DNA of 64,000 bases, taken from the NCBI RefSeq assembly GCF_900091575.1, contig NZ_FMCR01000003.1, positions 906,434-970,433 on the forward strand. Reading direction: 5' to 3'. Under the pieces are notes generated by a model. The model ran no database searches and was not told the origin of the DNA. It saw nothing but the letters and a program-made list of their open reading frames with translations. The translations under genes were made by a program, and so were the position numbers. Positions 39,419 through 48,192 of the stretch are shown here, in pieces (position 1 is the stretch's first letter; each line of letters opens with the position of its first letter). This stretch comes from Micromonospora saelicesensis (GTDB lineage: Bacteria > Actinomycetota > Actinomycetes > Mycobacteriales > Micromonosporaceae).

Positions 39419-41653
39419 ATGGTGGGCCGGGGAGGGGTGCTGCGACGAACCGGGGGAGCGGTCGTGCTCGGAACCAGCCTCCTTGGCCGGCTTCGCCGCC
39501 GTGACCCGGGTGACGCCATCCTGCGACGCGCGGCCCGGCTGACGCTCGTCGCGTCCGTCGTCTTCTACGGCTGCCGGTACGGCGTGGGCAGCTCGACGCT
39601 CGCCACGTACGGGTTGTTCGGCACGATCGCCGCCGGGTCGTTCGCGCAGCTACCTGGGCCGGCGCCGCAACGGGCGCGGATCCTCGTGCTGTCGCTGCCG
39701 GTGGTGTGGGCGCTGATCGCGGCGGGCTCGCTGTTGGCGTGGAGCACCTGGGCGGCCGCCGGTGGCATGCTGGTCGTCGGGTTCGTGGTGGCGTTCGCCG
39801 GGGTCGGCAACCCGCGTCTGGTGGGTTTGGCGAGCGCGTTCCAGCTCTTCTACATCCTGGCGTCGTTCCCGCCGTACCAGCCGGGCACCCTGCCGGAGCG
39901 ACTCGGTGGGGTGACCCTCGCCGTCGTCCTGCTCGCCGTGGCCGAGGTGTTCGTCTGGCCCGACCCGGTGCCGGTTTCCTACCGGCAGCGCCTCGCCGAG
40001 GCGGCGGACGGCGTCGCCGCCTTCCTCGACGCCACCGCCGAGAAGTTGACTGACCCGCACGCCGCTGCGGGTGACCCGGACGCGCGGCGCGAGCGGGCGC
40101 ACGATGTGGTGGCGGCGATCGAACTGAACCGAAGCCCTCCGGCGTGGGCGCCCACCGCGGCGGGCGCTCAGGATCGGGCGTTGCGGATCTGCGCGGCCGC
40201 GTTACGGGAGGTGCTCGGCGAGGCGGACCGGTTGGCGGCGGACGCCCCGCCGGAGCCGATTCCGGACCTGGCGGCGGCGCGTCTGCTGCGCTCGTGCGCG
40301 GACACCACCCGCGCGGTCGGCCGGAGCCTGTCGCCGGGTGCCCCGGCGGTGGCCCCGGCCGACCTGGATGTGGCGGTCGGACGAGCTGAGGCGGCGTACC
40401 CGGTGGGAGACGGCCAGGTCCGCGACGCGCCGGACGTACCCCGGTTGTGCCGGGACGCGACCGCGCTGGCCCTCGCGGACCAGGTGCGGGTCTTCGTCGT
40501 CGGTTCCCGGGTGGCTACCGGGGCGGGGCTCGGCGGCGACGACGCCTCCTCGGCGCTGTTCGAGTACGCCCAGCGCAGCCCGTGGACGCTGTACTGGTGG
40601 CAGTTCCGCGCCCACCTGGCGCCGCGCTCGGTCCACCTGCACAGCTCGCTGCGGCTGGCCGTGGCGCTGGCCATCGCCCGGGTGGCCGCCGGGGTGTTGC
40701 AGCTGACCCACGGCTTCTGGGTGCTGCTGGCCACCCTCACGGTCCTGCGCACGTCGGCCGCCGACACCCGCACCGCCCTGCGGCCGGCCGTGCTGGGCAC
40801 GATCATCGGTGCGGTCGTCAGCGGCGGGGTGATGCTCGTCGTCGACGATCCGCTCGTGTACGCCGTCGTCCTGCCGGTCACCCTGCTGCTGGCCTTCGGC
40901 GTCGGCCGCCTGCTCGGTCCGGTGTGGCAGCAGGCGCTGTTCACAGTGCTGCTGACTGTCGTCTTCGCCCAGCTCAGCCCGGAAGGGTGGCGGCTCGCCG
41001 AGGCCCGCCTCGTCGACGTGCTGCTCGGCGCGGTGATCGGCGTGCTCGCCGGGGTGGCGATCTGGCCGCGCGGCGCGGGCCACGACCTGCGGCACAACGC
41101 CACCCGGTACCTGGCGGCCAGCGCGGACGCTGTCGAACAGACGGTCCAGTCGATGCTCGGCGATGCTCCGCCACCGGCAGGTGTCCTCGGCCGGGTCCGT
41201 CGCCGGATGATCCTGATCGACTCGTCGTACTGTCAGTACCACTCGGAGCGGCACGATCCGCACCTCCAACAGGTGAACTGGGACGCCGTGCTGAGCGCCG
41301 GGCACCACGTCGTGCCCGGCGCGGAGTCGCTGCTACGCCGCAACCCGCCCGGCTGCCTCGCCGGCTGGCCCGGGGCGGCGGCGCTGCTGCGGGACTCCGC
41401 CGCGCGCCTGCGATCGGCGTACGACGCCCTCGCCGACGAGGTCGCCCACGGCCGGAGGTCGGACCGGGCGCCGGTCTCGACCAGCTGCGTCGACCAGCTG
41501 GACCGGATCCGTCCGCTCCTCGGCGAGGCCGACCATCAATCGGTCCGGCACCTGGTGGAGGTCGACCGGTGGCTCGCCGGCCTCGCCGACAGTCTCGCCC
41601 GGATCCCACTGCCCGCTGCCGACGAGTCGATCGGGCGCCGCCGGAAGCGGTGA
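39419..41653 (+). CDS. FUSC-family inner-membrane transporter-like protein
   Basis: A 744-residue protein with two membrane blocks of about six helices each (about 35-160 and 415-545) separated by a soluble helical domain. This is the doubled FUSC/aromatic-acid exporter-like layout. HGFWVLLATLTVLRTSAADTR is a clear FUSC-2 mark (positions about 436-456). It may export organic acids or toxins. Start ATG 39419 or GTG 39437; the latter has GGGGAGG in a better place. Confidence 0.85.
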   Translation: MVGRGGVLRRTGGAVVLGTSLLGRLRRRDPGDAILRRAARLTLVASVVFYGCRYGVGSSTLATYGLFGTIAAGSFAQLPGPAPQRARILVLSLPVVWALIAAGSLLAWSTWAAAGGMLVVGFVVAFAGVGNPRLVGLASAFQLFYILASFPPYQPGTLPERLGGVTLAVVLLAVAEVFVWPDPVPVSYRQRLAEAADGVAAFLDATAEKLTDPHAAAGDPDARRERAHDVVAAIELNRSPPAWAPTAAGAQDRALRICAAALREVLGEADRLAADAPPEPIPDLAAARLLRSCADTTRAVGRSLSPGAPAVAPADLDVAVGRAEAAYPVGDGQVRDAPDVPRLCRDATALALADQVRVFVVGSRVATGAGLGGDDASSALFEYAQRSPWTLYWWQFRAHLAPRSVHLHSSLRLAVALAIARVAAGVLQLTHGFWVLLATLTVLRTSAADTRTALRPAVLGTIIGAVVSGGVMLVVDDPLVYAVVLPVTLLLAFGVGRLLGPVWQQALFTVLLTVVFAQLSPEGWRLAEARLVDVLLGAVIGVLAGVAIWPRGAGHDLRHNATRYLAASADAVEQTVQSMLGDAPPPAGVLGRVRRRMILIDSSYCQYHSERHDPHLQQVNWDAVLSAGHHVVPGAESLLRRNPPGCLAGWPGAAALLRDSAARLRSAYDALADEVAHGRRSDRAPVSTSCVDQLDRIRPLLGEADHQSVRHLVEVDRWLAGLADSLARIPLPAADESIGRRRKR

Positions 41654-41741
41654 GGCCGGTGCCGCCCGGCGTCGATGTGACCGATCCGGTGCCCCAACCA
41701 GTCATGACCTGTGAGAGCCCACCGGGGCCACGGGAGGAAAC

Positions 41742-42350
41742 ATGGATCAGAACCTGCGGGTGCTCTTCGACCGTGCCATCGCCGACGAGCCGGACCTACC
41801 CCTTGTCGACCTGGTCGATGACGCGGTGGCCGCCGGCAACGGCCTGCGTCGACGCCGACAACGGCTGGTGGCGACAGGCGTCGCCGCCGTGATCGCCGTC
41901 GCGGCGGTGGGGGCGGTGAACGTGGCGACACCGCCGCAACGGTCGGCGCCGCCACCAACGGTGCCGGCGGCGTTCGGCACGCTCGTGAACAGGGCGTGCC
42001 AGGCCCCCGCCGACGAGACCGCGACCGACGCCGCGGTCTACCTCGCTCCCGAGATCACCGATCAGCAGCGCGCTGTGATCAAGCACGGGCTGGACGCGGA
42101 CCCGGCGGTCGGGACCGTGGTGTTCCAGAGCCGCGAAGAAGCGCTGGAGAAGCTCAAGAAGGTGTACGCGGACACACCCGAACTCGTTGACCACATAGTG
42201 CCCAGCCAACTGCCGGAGTCGTTCCGGATCACGCTCGTGGTGCGGACCCAGTACGCGGAGCTGGCTGAGCGGGCCAAACGCCTGTCCGGGGTCGACGAGA
42301 TCATCGGCATCGACTGCCCGGCCGGCACGAGCGCGTCGGCGGTCGACTGA
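41742..42350 (+). CDS. Membrane protein with FtsX-like extracellular domain, paired with ECF sigma
   Basis: A 202-residue protein with a cytoplasmic part of about 40 residues, one membrane helix (about 42-61), a Pro-rich linker and an external domain (about 97-192). That domain reads like the extracellular domain of FtsX: AVYLAPEITDQQ, DADPAVGTVVFQSREEAL, then LPESFRITL. The four permease helices of FtsX are absent. Its stop overlaps the sigma-factor ATG, the place where an anti-sigma factor would be expected. In FtsEX this domain binds peptidoglycan hydrolases, so a cell-wall sensor is a reasonable inference. GGAGG precedes the ATG. Confidence 0.8.
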   Translation: MDQNLRVLFDRAIADEPDLPLVDLVDDAVAAGNGLRRRRQRLVATGVAAVIAVAAVGAVNVATPPQRSAPPPTVPAAFGTLVNRACQAPADETATDAAVYLAPEITDQQRAVIKHGLDADPAVGTVVFQSREEALEKLKKVYADTPELVDHIVPSQLPESFRITLVVRTQYAELAERAKRLSGVDEIIGIDCPAGTSASAVD

Positions 42351-42886
42351 TGGCGGCTGCCCGCTGGGGCGCGGCTCGACGGCGTGAGCAGACCGCCCAG
42401 CAGGCGGAGTTCACGGCCTTCGTCGAGACCGCCGCACCGAGGTTGCGGCGTACCGCCTACCTGATGTGTCGCGACTGGCACCTCGCCCAGGACCTGACCC
42501 AGACGACCTTCGCGAAGATGTACGCGAACTGGGGCCGGATCCGGCACACCGCGAACCTCGAGGCGTACAGCCGCCGGGTCCTCATGAACGCCGTCTTCGA
42601 CCAGAACAAGCGGCACAGCGCCGCCGAGGTCGTGCTCGCCGAGCTGCCGGAGGGGTCGCCGCAACGGCCCGACGACACCACGGAGCTGCACATCGCCCTG
42701 CTCCAGGCGTTGGCCGCCCTGCCGATCCGCGACCAGGCCATCGTGGTGCTCCGGCACTGGGAGGATCAGAGCGTCGAGGCGGTCGCCAGCACCCTCGACG
42801 TCTCCGTGTCGGTGGTCAAGATGCAGAACGCCCGCGCGCTGACCAGGCTGCGGTCGTTGCTCGGTCAGGACTTCGTCCGCATCTGA
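42350..42886 (+). CDS. ECF sigma factor, SigE-like (actinobacterial)
   Basis: A 178-residue sigma factor. Region 2: FVETAAPRLRRTAYLMCRDWHLAQDLTQTTF and YSRRVLMNAVFDQ (key residues given in part). Region 4: LPIRDQAIVVLRHWEDQSVEAVA and VSVSVVKMQNARALTRLRSLL. The RRTAYLMC/DWHLAQDLTQ pattern is characteristic of the SigE-family factors abundant in Micromonosporaceae and Streptomyces. It is translationally coupled to the FtsX-domain gene by TGATG. Confidence 0.92.
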   Translation: MAAARWGAARRREQTAQQAEFTAFVETAAPRLRRTAYLMCRDWHLAQDLTQTTFAKMYANWGRIRHTANLEAYSRRVLMNAVFDQNKRHSAAEVVLAELPEGSPQRPDDTTELHIALLQALAALPIRDQAIVVLRHWEDQSVEAVASTLDVSVSVVKMQNARALTRLRSLLGQDFVRI

Positions 42887-42934
42887 CAGGCCGCCGATCG
42901 CCGATTGGCAGTCCCCGTCGCGCGTCGCTCGGCC

Positions 42935-42940
42935 TAGCGT
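42935..42940 (+). promoter_or_regulatory. -10 of a leaderless promoter (aminotransferase)
   Basis: TAGCGT ends 7 nt before the ATG at 42948, and no ribosome site is present. Confidence 0.5.
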
Positions 42941-42947
42941 CGACGGC

Positions 42948-43985
42948 ATGGAGATCGAGCAGGCGCAGAAGCTGTGGCAGCCGGAGCCCGGCTGGTTGAA
43001 CACCGCCAGCTACGGGTTGCCGCCGGAACCGGCGTGGGCGGCGTTGCAGGAGGCTCTCGCGGCCTGGCGGGTTGGTCGTACATCGTGGGAGGGCTGGGGC
43101 GAGTCGACGCACCGGGCTCGCGTCACCTTCGCCGACCTCATCGGGGTGCCGGTCGGTGACGTGGCGGTCGGCGCGGCGGTGTCCCAGCTGCTCGCGCCGG
43201 TCGCGGCGGCGCTGCCGGCCGGTGCCACGGTGGTGGTCCCCGAGGTCGAGTTCACCTCGAACCTCTTCCCCTGGCTGGTTCAGGAGGAGCGTGGCGTCAA
43301 GGTCCGCACGGTGCCGCTGGGGTCTCTGGTCGACGCCATCGACGCCGATACCGACCTGGTGGCGTTCAGCCTGGTGCAGTCGGCCGACGGGGCGGTCGCC
43401 GCGTACGACGAGATCGTGGCCGCGGCCCGCGCCCACGACGCGCTGGTGGCGGTGGACGCGACCCAGGCGTGCGGCTGGCTGCCGTTCGACGGCAGCCGGG
43501 CCGACGCGGTGGCGGTGGGCGGCTACAAGTGGCTGATGAATCCGCGCGGGACCGCGTACGCCTATCTGGCCCCCGGGTTGCGTGAGCGGCTGCGCCCCGA
43601 CGCGGCCGGCTGGTACGCGGGCCGCGACCCGCACGCCTCCTACTACGGCCCGCCGCTACGGCTGGCCGACGACGCCCGCCGGTTCGACATCTCACCGGCC
43701 TGGTTCAGCTGGGTCGGTGCGGCGCCCGCCCTGGAGGTGGTCGCCGAGATCGGCGTGCCGGCGATCGGGGCGCACAACGTGGCGCTGGCCAACCGGTTCC
43801 TGACCGGTCTGGGTCGGGCACCGGGGGAGAGCGCCATCGTCAGCGTGGACGTGCCGGACGCGGAGCAGCGCCTCGCGGCGGCCGGCATCCGGGCGGCGGT
43901 GCGCGCCGGACGGGTCCGGGCCTCGTTCCACATCTACTCCACCGAGGCCGACGTGGACGCCGCGTTGACGGCGTTGACCGGATAG
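42948..43985 (+). CDS. Class V aminotransferase (PLP-dependent)
   Basis: A 345-residue fold-type I PLP enzyme. LVAVDATQACGWLPFD carries the cofactor Asp and Gln, and VGGYKWLMNPRGTAY holds the Schiff-base Lys. The relatives include cysteine desulfurase/isopenicillin epimerase-like proteins; no desulfurase-type active Cys loop is evident. The substrate is unknown. It is monocistronic with its own promoter, 61 nt after the sigma gene. Confidence 0.9.
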   Translation: MEIEQAQKLWQPEPGWLNTASYGLPPEPAWAALQEALAAWRVGRTSWEGWGESTHRARVTFADLIGVPVGDVAVGAAVSQLLAPVAAALPAGATVVVPEVEFTSNLFPWLVQEERGVKVRTVPLGSLVDAIDADTDLVAFSLVQSADGAVAAYDEIVAAARAHDALVAVDATQACGWLPFDGSRADAVAVGGYKWLMNPRGTAYAYLAPGLRERLRPDAAGWYAGRDPHASYYGPPLRLADDARRFDISPAWFSWVGAAPALEVVAEIGVPAIGAHNVALANRFLTGLGRAPGESAIVSVDVPDAEQRLAAAGIRAAVRAGRVRASFHIYSTEADVDAALTALTG

Positions 43986-44018
43986 GCCGGCCGCGCCCGT
44001 TGCGGGGCACGGCCGGCC
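43985..44018. terminator. Hairpin between convergent genes
   Basis: Nine-bp arms GGCCGGCCG and CGGCCGGCC with an inner GCCC/GGGC pairing begin at the last base of the aminotransferase stop and end 6 nt before the neighbouring stop. A bidirectional terminator is likely. Confidence 0.65.
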
Positions 44019-44024
44019 GGTCGG

Positions 44025-44546
44025 TCAGGAGCAGATGCTGAAGGTCGCACTCGTGTACGCGAGAGGCTTCCACTCCAGATCGGGCCCGAGGCTCATGTCC
44101 CACCTGCCGTCCGGGAGGCGGCCGAAGTAGATGAAGTTGCTGCCGAGCCCGTCGTAGTAGAACCAGTTGTCGCCTTCGTACGTGCTGAGGCGGGTCGCTG
44201 CCCTCGCGAGGGTCCTGGGGCCGACGACGCCGTCGCTCACCAGGCCCCGGTCGCTCTGCCACCGTTTGGTGGCGGCCGTCGTGACCGCACCGAACCTGCA
44301 GTCGACGCCGGAGGCGGCGAGGTAGCCGTCGGCTACCAGGATCTTCTGCCACATGGCGACGACGTTGTTGTACGACCGGGTCGACGCGGAGATGGGGCCC
44401 TCGTCGTTCCAGTCGTCGGTCCAGGTGCCGGAGCCCGCGACGTACCCCTGGCTGACGCTCGCGGACGCGGGCGCGGCCACGATGACGGCAGCGCCGGCGG
44501 TGGCGACGGCCATCGCCATCGTGGCTGCTCTGATTCGTAGGAACAT
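44025..44546 (-). CDS. Secreted peptidoglycan-binding domain protein
   Basis: A 173-residue protein with a signal peptide (about 1-30, ending in ASA) and a single PG_binding_1-like domain (about 55-115: VVAMWQKILVADGYL, then FGAVTTAATKRWQ and GVVGPRTL). A C-terminal tail of about 55 aromatic-rich residues (DNWFYYDGLGSNFIYF) follows. No catalytic domain. GAGGGGG lies before the ATG at 44546; an upstream start would add 15 residues before the signal. Confidence 0.85.
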   Translation of the reverse strand: MFLRIRAATMAMAVATAGAAVIVAAPASASVSQGYVAGSGTWTDDWNDEGPISASTRSYNNVVAMWQKILVADGYLAASGVDCRFGAVTTAATKRWQSDRGLVSDGVVGPRTLARAATRLSTYEGDNWFYYDGLGSNFIYFGRLPDGRWDMSLGPDLEWKPLAYTSATFSICS

Positions 44547-44642
44547 GCGTATCCCCCTCTGACTGATCGGGCGGGTGGTACGCGAATACACGTCTGGCCA
44601 CGCCGCTCTGTTGCAGGTCAGTCAGGAGACGGACACTTGGGC

Positions 44643-45815
44643 TCAGGCCAGGTGACCACCGATCTTCGTGTACCCGCGCAGCAGGTCCCGCGAGATGATC
44701 AGCCGCTGCATCTCGTCGGTGCCCTCGAAGATCCGGTAGAGCCGGACCTGCCGGTACCAGCGTTCGATCGGCAGCTCTCGGGTGTAGCCCATGCCGCCGT
44801 GGATCTGGAGCACCCGGTCGACCACCCGGTTGACCATGCCGGCGCCGTAGAGCTTGCCCATCGACGAGGCGTGCCGGGGATCCAGGCCGGCGTCGACCGT
44901 CCACGCCGAGCGCAGCACCAGCCAGCGGGCCGCCTCCAGCTCCGTCTCGGAGTCGGCGATCATCCACTGGATGGCCTGGTTGGTGCCGATCTTCGTGCCG
45001 AAGGTCTCCCGGGTGTTGGCGTAGTCGATGGCCATCTGCAACACCCGCTCGGCGATGCCGATGGCGTGCGATGGGATGGTGTAGCGCCCCTTGCCGATCC
45101 ACTCCATGCCGAGCGTGAAGCCCTGCCCGATCTCACCGAGGATGTTGCGGTGCGGCACGCGTACGCCGTCGAAGATGAGTGACGCGGGCCCGCCCTCGCC
45201 CATCGTCTGGATGAACTCCGAGCGCCAGCCCATCGACCGGTCCACCAGGAAGGCGGTGGCACCGCCCTTGCGGGCGCCCTTCTCCCGGTCGGTCACCGCG
45301 ACCACGATGGCGAAGTCGGCGTCGTGACCGCCGGTGATGAAGGTCTTCTCGCCGTCGAGGATCCAGTCGTCGCCGTCGCGGCGGGCCGACAGCCGGATGT
45401 TGGCCGCGTCGGACCCCGCGCCCGGTTCGGTGATGGCGAAGCAGGAGCGTCGCTCGCCCTCGATGGTCGGGATGAGGAACTCCCGCTTCTGCTCCTCGGT
45501 GGCGTGGAACAGGATGTTGTCCGCCTCGCCGCCGAAGCGGAACGGCACGAACGTGCGGCCCAGCTCGGTCCAGATCAACGACTGGAGTACGGCCGGCAGG
45601 TTCATCCCGCCGTACTCCTCCGGGGTGGCCAGGCCCCAGAAGCCGAACTTGCGCGCCTTGAGTTGCAGTTCGCGCACCTCGGAGTGGTCGAGGCCCGGCT
45701 GGTGCGCCCGTTCCCGGCGGAGCACCTCCGCTTCCAGGGGCATCACCTCGCGGGTGATGAACGCGCGCACGGTGTCCCGGACGGCGCGTTCCTCGTCGGA
45801 CAGTGCGAAGTCCAC
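44643..45815 (-). CDS. Acyl-CoA dehydrogenase
   Basis: A 390-residue FAD flavoenzyme catalysing alpha,beta-dehydrogenation of an acyl-CoA. Marks are ITEPGAGSD, EKTFITGG, QIHGGMGYTRE and YRIFEGTDEMQ; the last contains the usual catalytic Glu. The chain-length preference is unknown. The GTG at 45815 has GAGGGGG upstream. It is divergent from a TetR gene and shares that regulator's apparent operator with the aldehyde/alcohol dehydrogenase operon, pointing to one oxidative pathway. Confidence 0.93.
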   Translation of the reverse strand: MDFALSDEERAVRDTVRAFITREVMPLEAEVLRRERAHQPGLDHSEVRELQLKARKFGFWGLATPEEYGGMNLPAVLQSLIWTELGRTFVPFRFGGEADNILFHATEEQKREFLIPTIEGERRSCFAITEPGAGSDAANIRLSARRDGDDWILDGEKTFITGGHDADFAIVVAVTDREKGARKGGATAFLVDRSMGWRSEFIQTMGEGGPASLIFDGVRVPHRNILGEIGQGFTLGMEWIGKGRYTIPSHAIGIAERVLQMAIDYANTRETFGTKIGTNQAIQWMIADSETELEAARWLVLRSAWTVDAGLDPRHASSMGKLYGAGMVNRVVDRVLQIHGGMGYTRELPIERWYRQVRLYRIFEGTDEMQRLIISRDLLRGYTKIGGHLA

Positions 45816-45871
45816 GGTTCCCCCTCGGTCGGCGTGGTGGTGCGCCGCCACGGGTCGTAGCGGTCCCTCAT

Positions 45872-45890
45872 AAACTAGCGGTGTAAGTTT
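45872..45890. promoter_or_regulatory. TetR operator candidate 1
   Basis: AAACTAGCGGTGTAAGTTT has AAACT/AGTTT arms around 9 bp. It lies 56 nt upstream of the acyl-CoA dehydrogenase start in the divergent region. Sixteen of 19 positions are identical to the minus-strand reading of the site at 46674-46692. Confidence 0.7.
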
Positions 45891-46011
45891 TCATTCGTCC
45901 AGACCCCTTCTCCGGCCGACGTGGTGACGCCTGCCCGCAGGCGGTCCCCGATAGGGTGCGTGAACAGGTGGTTCCCACGGGGAGGGACACCGCAGACCGA
46001 GGAGTTCTGAC

Positions 46012-46668
46012 GTGCCCCGACCTCGACGGCCTCTGCTCACCCGCGACCGGATCGTCGAGACGGCGCTCGCGCTGATCGACGCCGACGGGCTCGGCGCGCT
46101 CTCCACCCGCCGACTCGCCGCCGCGCTCGGCGTGCAGGGCCCCTCGCTCTACAACCACTTCGCCACCAAGGACGAGATCCTCGACGCGGTCGCCGACACG
46201 GTCACCGTTGCCGTCGACACCAGCGGCTTCGCCAGCCGGGACTGGCTCACCGCGCTGCGGGACTGGGCGTGGTCGTACCGGCGGGCGCTCACCGCCCACC
46301 CGAACATCGTGCCGTACCTGGCGCAGGGGCCGGGTCGTCGACCGGCCGCCCTCGCCATGGCCGACGCGGTCTACGGCGGGCTGGTCCGGGCCGGTTGGCC
46401 GCCGGCCCGTGCCACCCACATCGGCGCGGCGCTGCGTTACTTCGTGGCCGGGTCGGCGCTCGGTTCGTTCGCCCGCGGTTTCGTCGAGGACCCGGAGCTG
46501 TACGCGGCGCACTACCCGCACCTGCGCCAGGCCCACCGGCTCGCCGAACACCAGCAGAGCGTGGACGAGGGCGCCTTCGCCCTCGGCCTGGACGCCCTGC
46601 TGCACGGTCTGGCCGCCGAGTACACCCGCACCGTCGACACGGTGGAGTCCGCCCGGCCCAACGGGTAG
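46012..46668 (+). CDS. TetR-family regulator (TetR_C-like)
   Basis: A 218-residue repressor. The HTH (about 10-55) reads LTRDRIVETALALIDADGLGALSTRRLAAALGVQGPSLYNHF in outline (core STRRLAAALGV and SLYNHF). The C-terminal part, with HPNIVPYLAQGPGRRP, resembles the tetracycline-repressor ligand domain. GAGGAG precedes the GTG; TAGGGT at 45952-45957 may be the -10. It probably controls the flanking dehydrogenase genes through the two AAACT-N9-AGTTT sites. Confidence 0.93.
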   Translation: MPRPRRPLLTRDRIVETALALIDADGLGALSTRRLAAALGVQGPSLYNHFATKDEILDAVADTVTVAVDTSGFASRDWLTALRDWAWSYRRALTAHPNIVPYLAQGPGRRPAALAMADAVYGGLVRAGWPPARATHIGAALRYFVAGSALGSFARGFVEDPELYAAHYPHLRQAHRLAEHQQSVDEGAFALGLDALLHGLAAEYTRTVDTVESARPNG

Positions 46669-46673
46669 CGTCC

Positions 46674-46692
46674 AAACTCCCAGCGCTAGTTT
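46674..46692. promoter_or_regulatory. TetR operator candidate 2, over the ALDH promoter
   Basis: AAACTCCCAGCGCTAGTTT has the same arms and 9-bp spacing as the site at 45872. It begins 2 nt after TAGCGT (46666-46671), a likely -10 that overlaps the TetR stop codon. A bound repressor would cover the start point of the aldehyde dehydrogenase transcript. Confidence 0.7.
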
Positions 46693-46737
46693 CACCGCCC
46701 GTCGCCATCGCCCATCGCCCACCCTCGAAGGGACGAC

Positions 46738-48192
46738 ATGGACCTCGCCGCCCCGCCGTCGCTGTTGCCCGACTCCCTGCGCCTCCGGCGCCACCTGCAC
46801 GTCGGCGGGCAGTGGACGCCTCCCGCCGACGCCGGTCTCATCGACGTGGAGAACCCGAGCACCGGAGAACTGATCGGGCAGGTGCCGGCCGGCACCGCTG
46901 CCGACGTGGATCGCGCCGTGGCCGCGGCCCGGGCCGCGTTTCCCGGCTGGTCGGCCGCCACCCCCGCCGAGCGCTCCGCCCACCTCGACCGGCTGCACGC
47001 GGCGCTCACCGCCCGCGCCGACGACCTCGCCCGCACCATCGCCGTGGAGCTGGGCTCGCCGCTCAAGCTCGCCACCCGGGTGCAGGTCGGGCTCCCACTG
47101 ACCGTGCTGCGCGACCACGTCGCGCTCGCCGCCCGCTCGCCGGTCGAGGAGAGCATCGGCAACTCCCTGGTCGTCCGCGAGCCGATCGGCGTGGTCGGCG
47201 CGATCACCCCGTGGAACTACCCACTGCACCAGGTGATGGCGAAGCTCGCACCCGCCCTGGCCGCCGGCTGCACTGTGGTGCTCAAACCCAGCGAGCTGAC
47301 CCCGTTGACCGCGTACCTGCTCTTCGACGCGGTCACCGAAGCCGGCCTGCCGCCGGGCGTGCTCAACCTGGTCCCCGGCACCGGGCCGGTGGTCGGTGAG
47401 GCGCTCGCCGGGCACCCCGACGTCGACCTGGTCTCCTTCACCGGCTCCACCGCCACCGGCGCGCGAATCATGCGGCTCGCCGCCGACCGGATCGCCCGGG
47501 TCGCGCTGGAGCTGGGCGGCAAGTCCGCCAACGTGATCCTCCCCGACGCCGACCTGGCCACCGCCGTCAAGGTGGGCGTCGGCAACACCCTGCTCAACTC
47601 CGGGCAGACCTGTACCGCCTGGACCCGGATGCTGGTGCACCGCGACCGGTACGACGAAGCCCTCGACCTGATCGCCACGGCGGTGGCCGGCTACCGACTC
47701 GGCGACCCGTTCGACCCGGCGACCCGGCTCGGCCCGCTGGTCTCCGCCGCCCAGGCCGAGCGGGTACGTGGCCACATCGACCGGGCCCTCGCCGACGGCG
47801 CCCGGCTGGTCGCCGGCGGGCCCGACGCCCCGGTGCCGACCCGGGGGCACTTCATCGCCCCGACCGTCTTCGCCGACGTGCACCCCGACAGCGCGCTCGC
47901 CCAGGAGGAGGTCTTCGGCCCGGTGCTCGCCGTCATCCCGTTCGCCGACACCGACGAGGCGGTCGCCATCGCCAACAACTCGAAGTACGGGCTGGCCGGC
48001 GCGGTCTGGTCCGCCGACACCGACGCGGCGCTCGCCGTGGCCCGGCGGCTGCGCACCGGCGCGGTCGACATCAACGGTGCGCCGTTCAACCCGCTCGCCC
48101 CGTTCGGCGGCTACAAGCAGTCCGGCCTGGGCCGGGAGTTGGGCGTGCACGGGCTGGCCGAGTTCTGCGAGCTGAAGGCGATCCAGCGATGA
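46738..48192 (+). CDS. NAD(P)-dependent aldehyde dehydrogenase
   Basis: A 484-residue ALDH. ITPWNYPLHQVMAKLAPALAAG is the cofactor opening (core PWNYP), Lys in VVLKPSE, Glu in LELGGKS, and the nucleophilic Cys in NSGQTCTAWTR. EEVFGPVL is conserved. It oxidises an aldehyde to an acid. Its stop overlaps the alcohol dehydrogenase start by 4 nt, so alcohol to aldehyde to acid (to acyl-CoA) oxidation as a unit is a fair inference. GAAGGGA precedes the ATG. Confidence 0.95.
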   Translation: MDLAAPPSLLPDSLRLRRHLHVGGQWTPPADAGLIDVENPSTGELIGQVPAGTAADVDRAVAAARAAFPGWSAATPAERSAHLDRLHAALTARADDLARTIAVELGSPLKLATRVQVGLPLTVLRDHVALAARSPVEESIGNSLVVREPIGVVGAITPWNYPLHQVMAKLAPALAAGCTVVLKPSELTPLTAYLLFDAVTEAGLPPGVLNLVPGTGPVVGEALAGHPDVDLVSFTGSTATGARIMRLAADRIARVALELGGKSANVILPDADLATAVKVGVGNTLLNSGQTCTAWTRMLVHRDRYDEALDLIATAVAGYRLGDPFDPATRLGPLVSAAQAERVRGHIDRALADGARLVAGGPDAPVPTRGHFIAPTVFADVHPDSALAQEEVFGPVLAVIPFADTDEAVAIANNSKYGLAGAVWSADTDAALAVARRLRTGAVDINGAPFNPLAPFGGYKQSGLGRELGVHGLAEFCELKAIQR

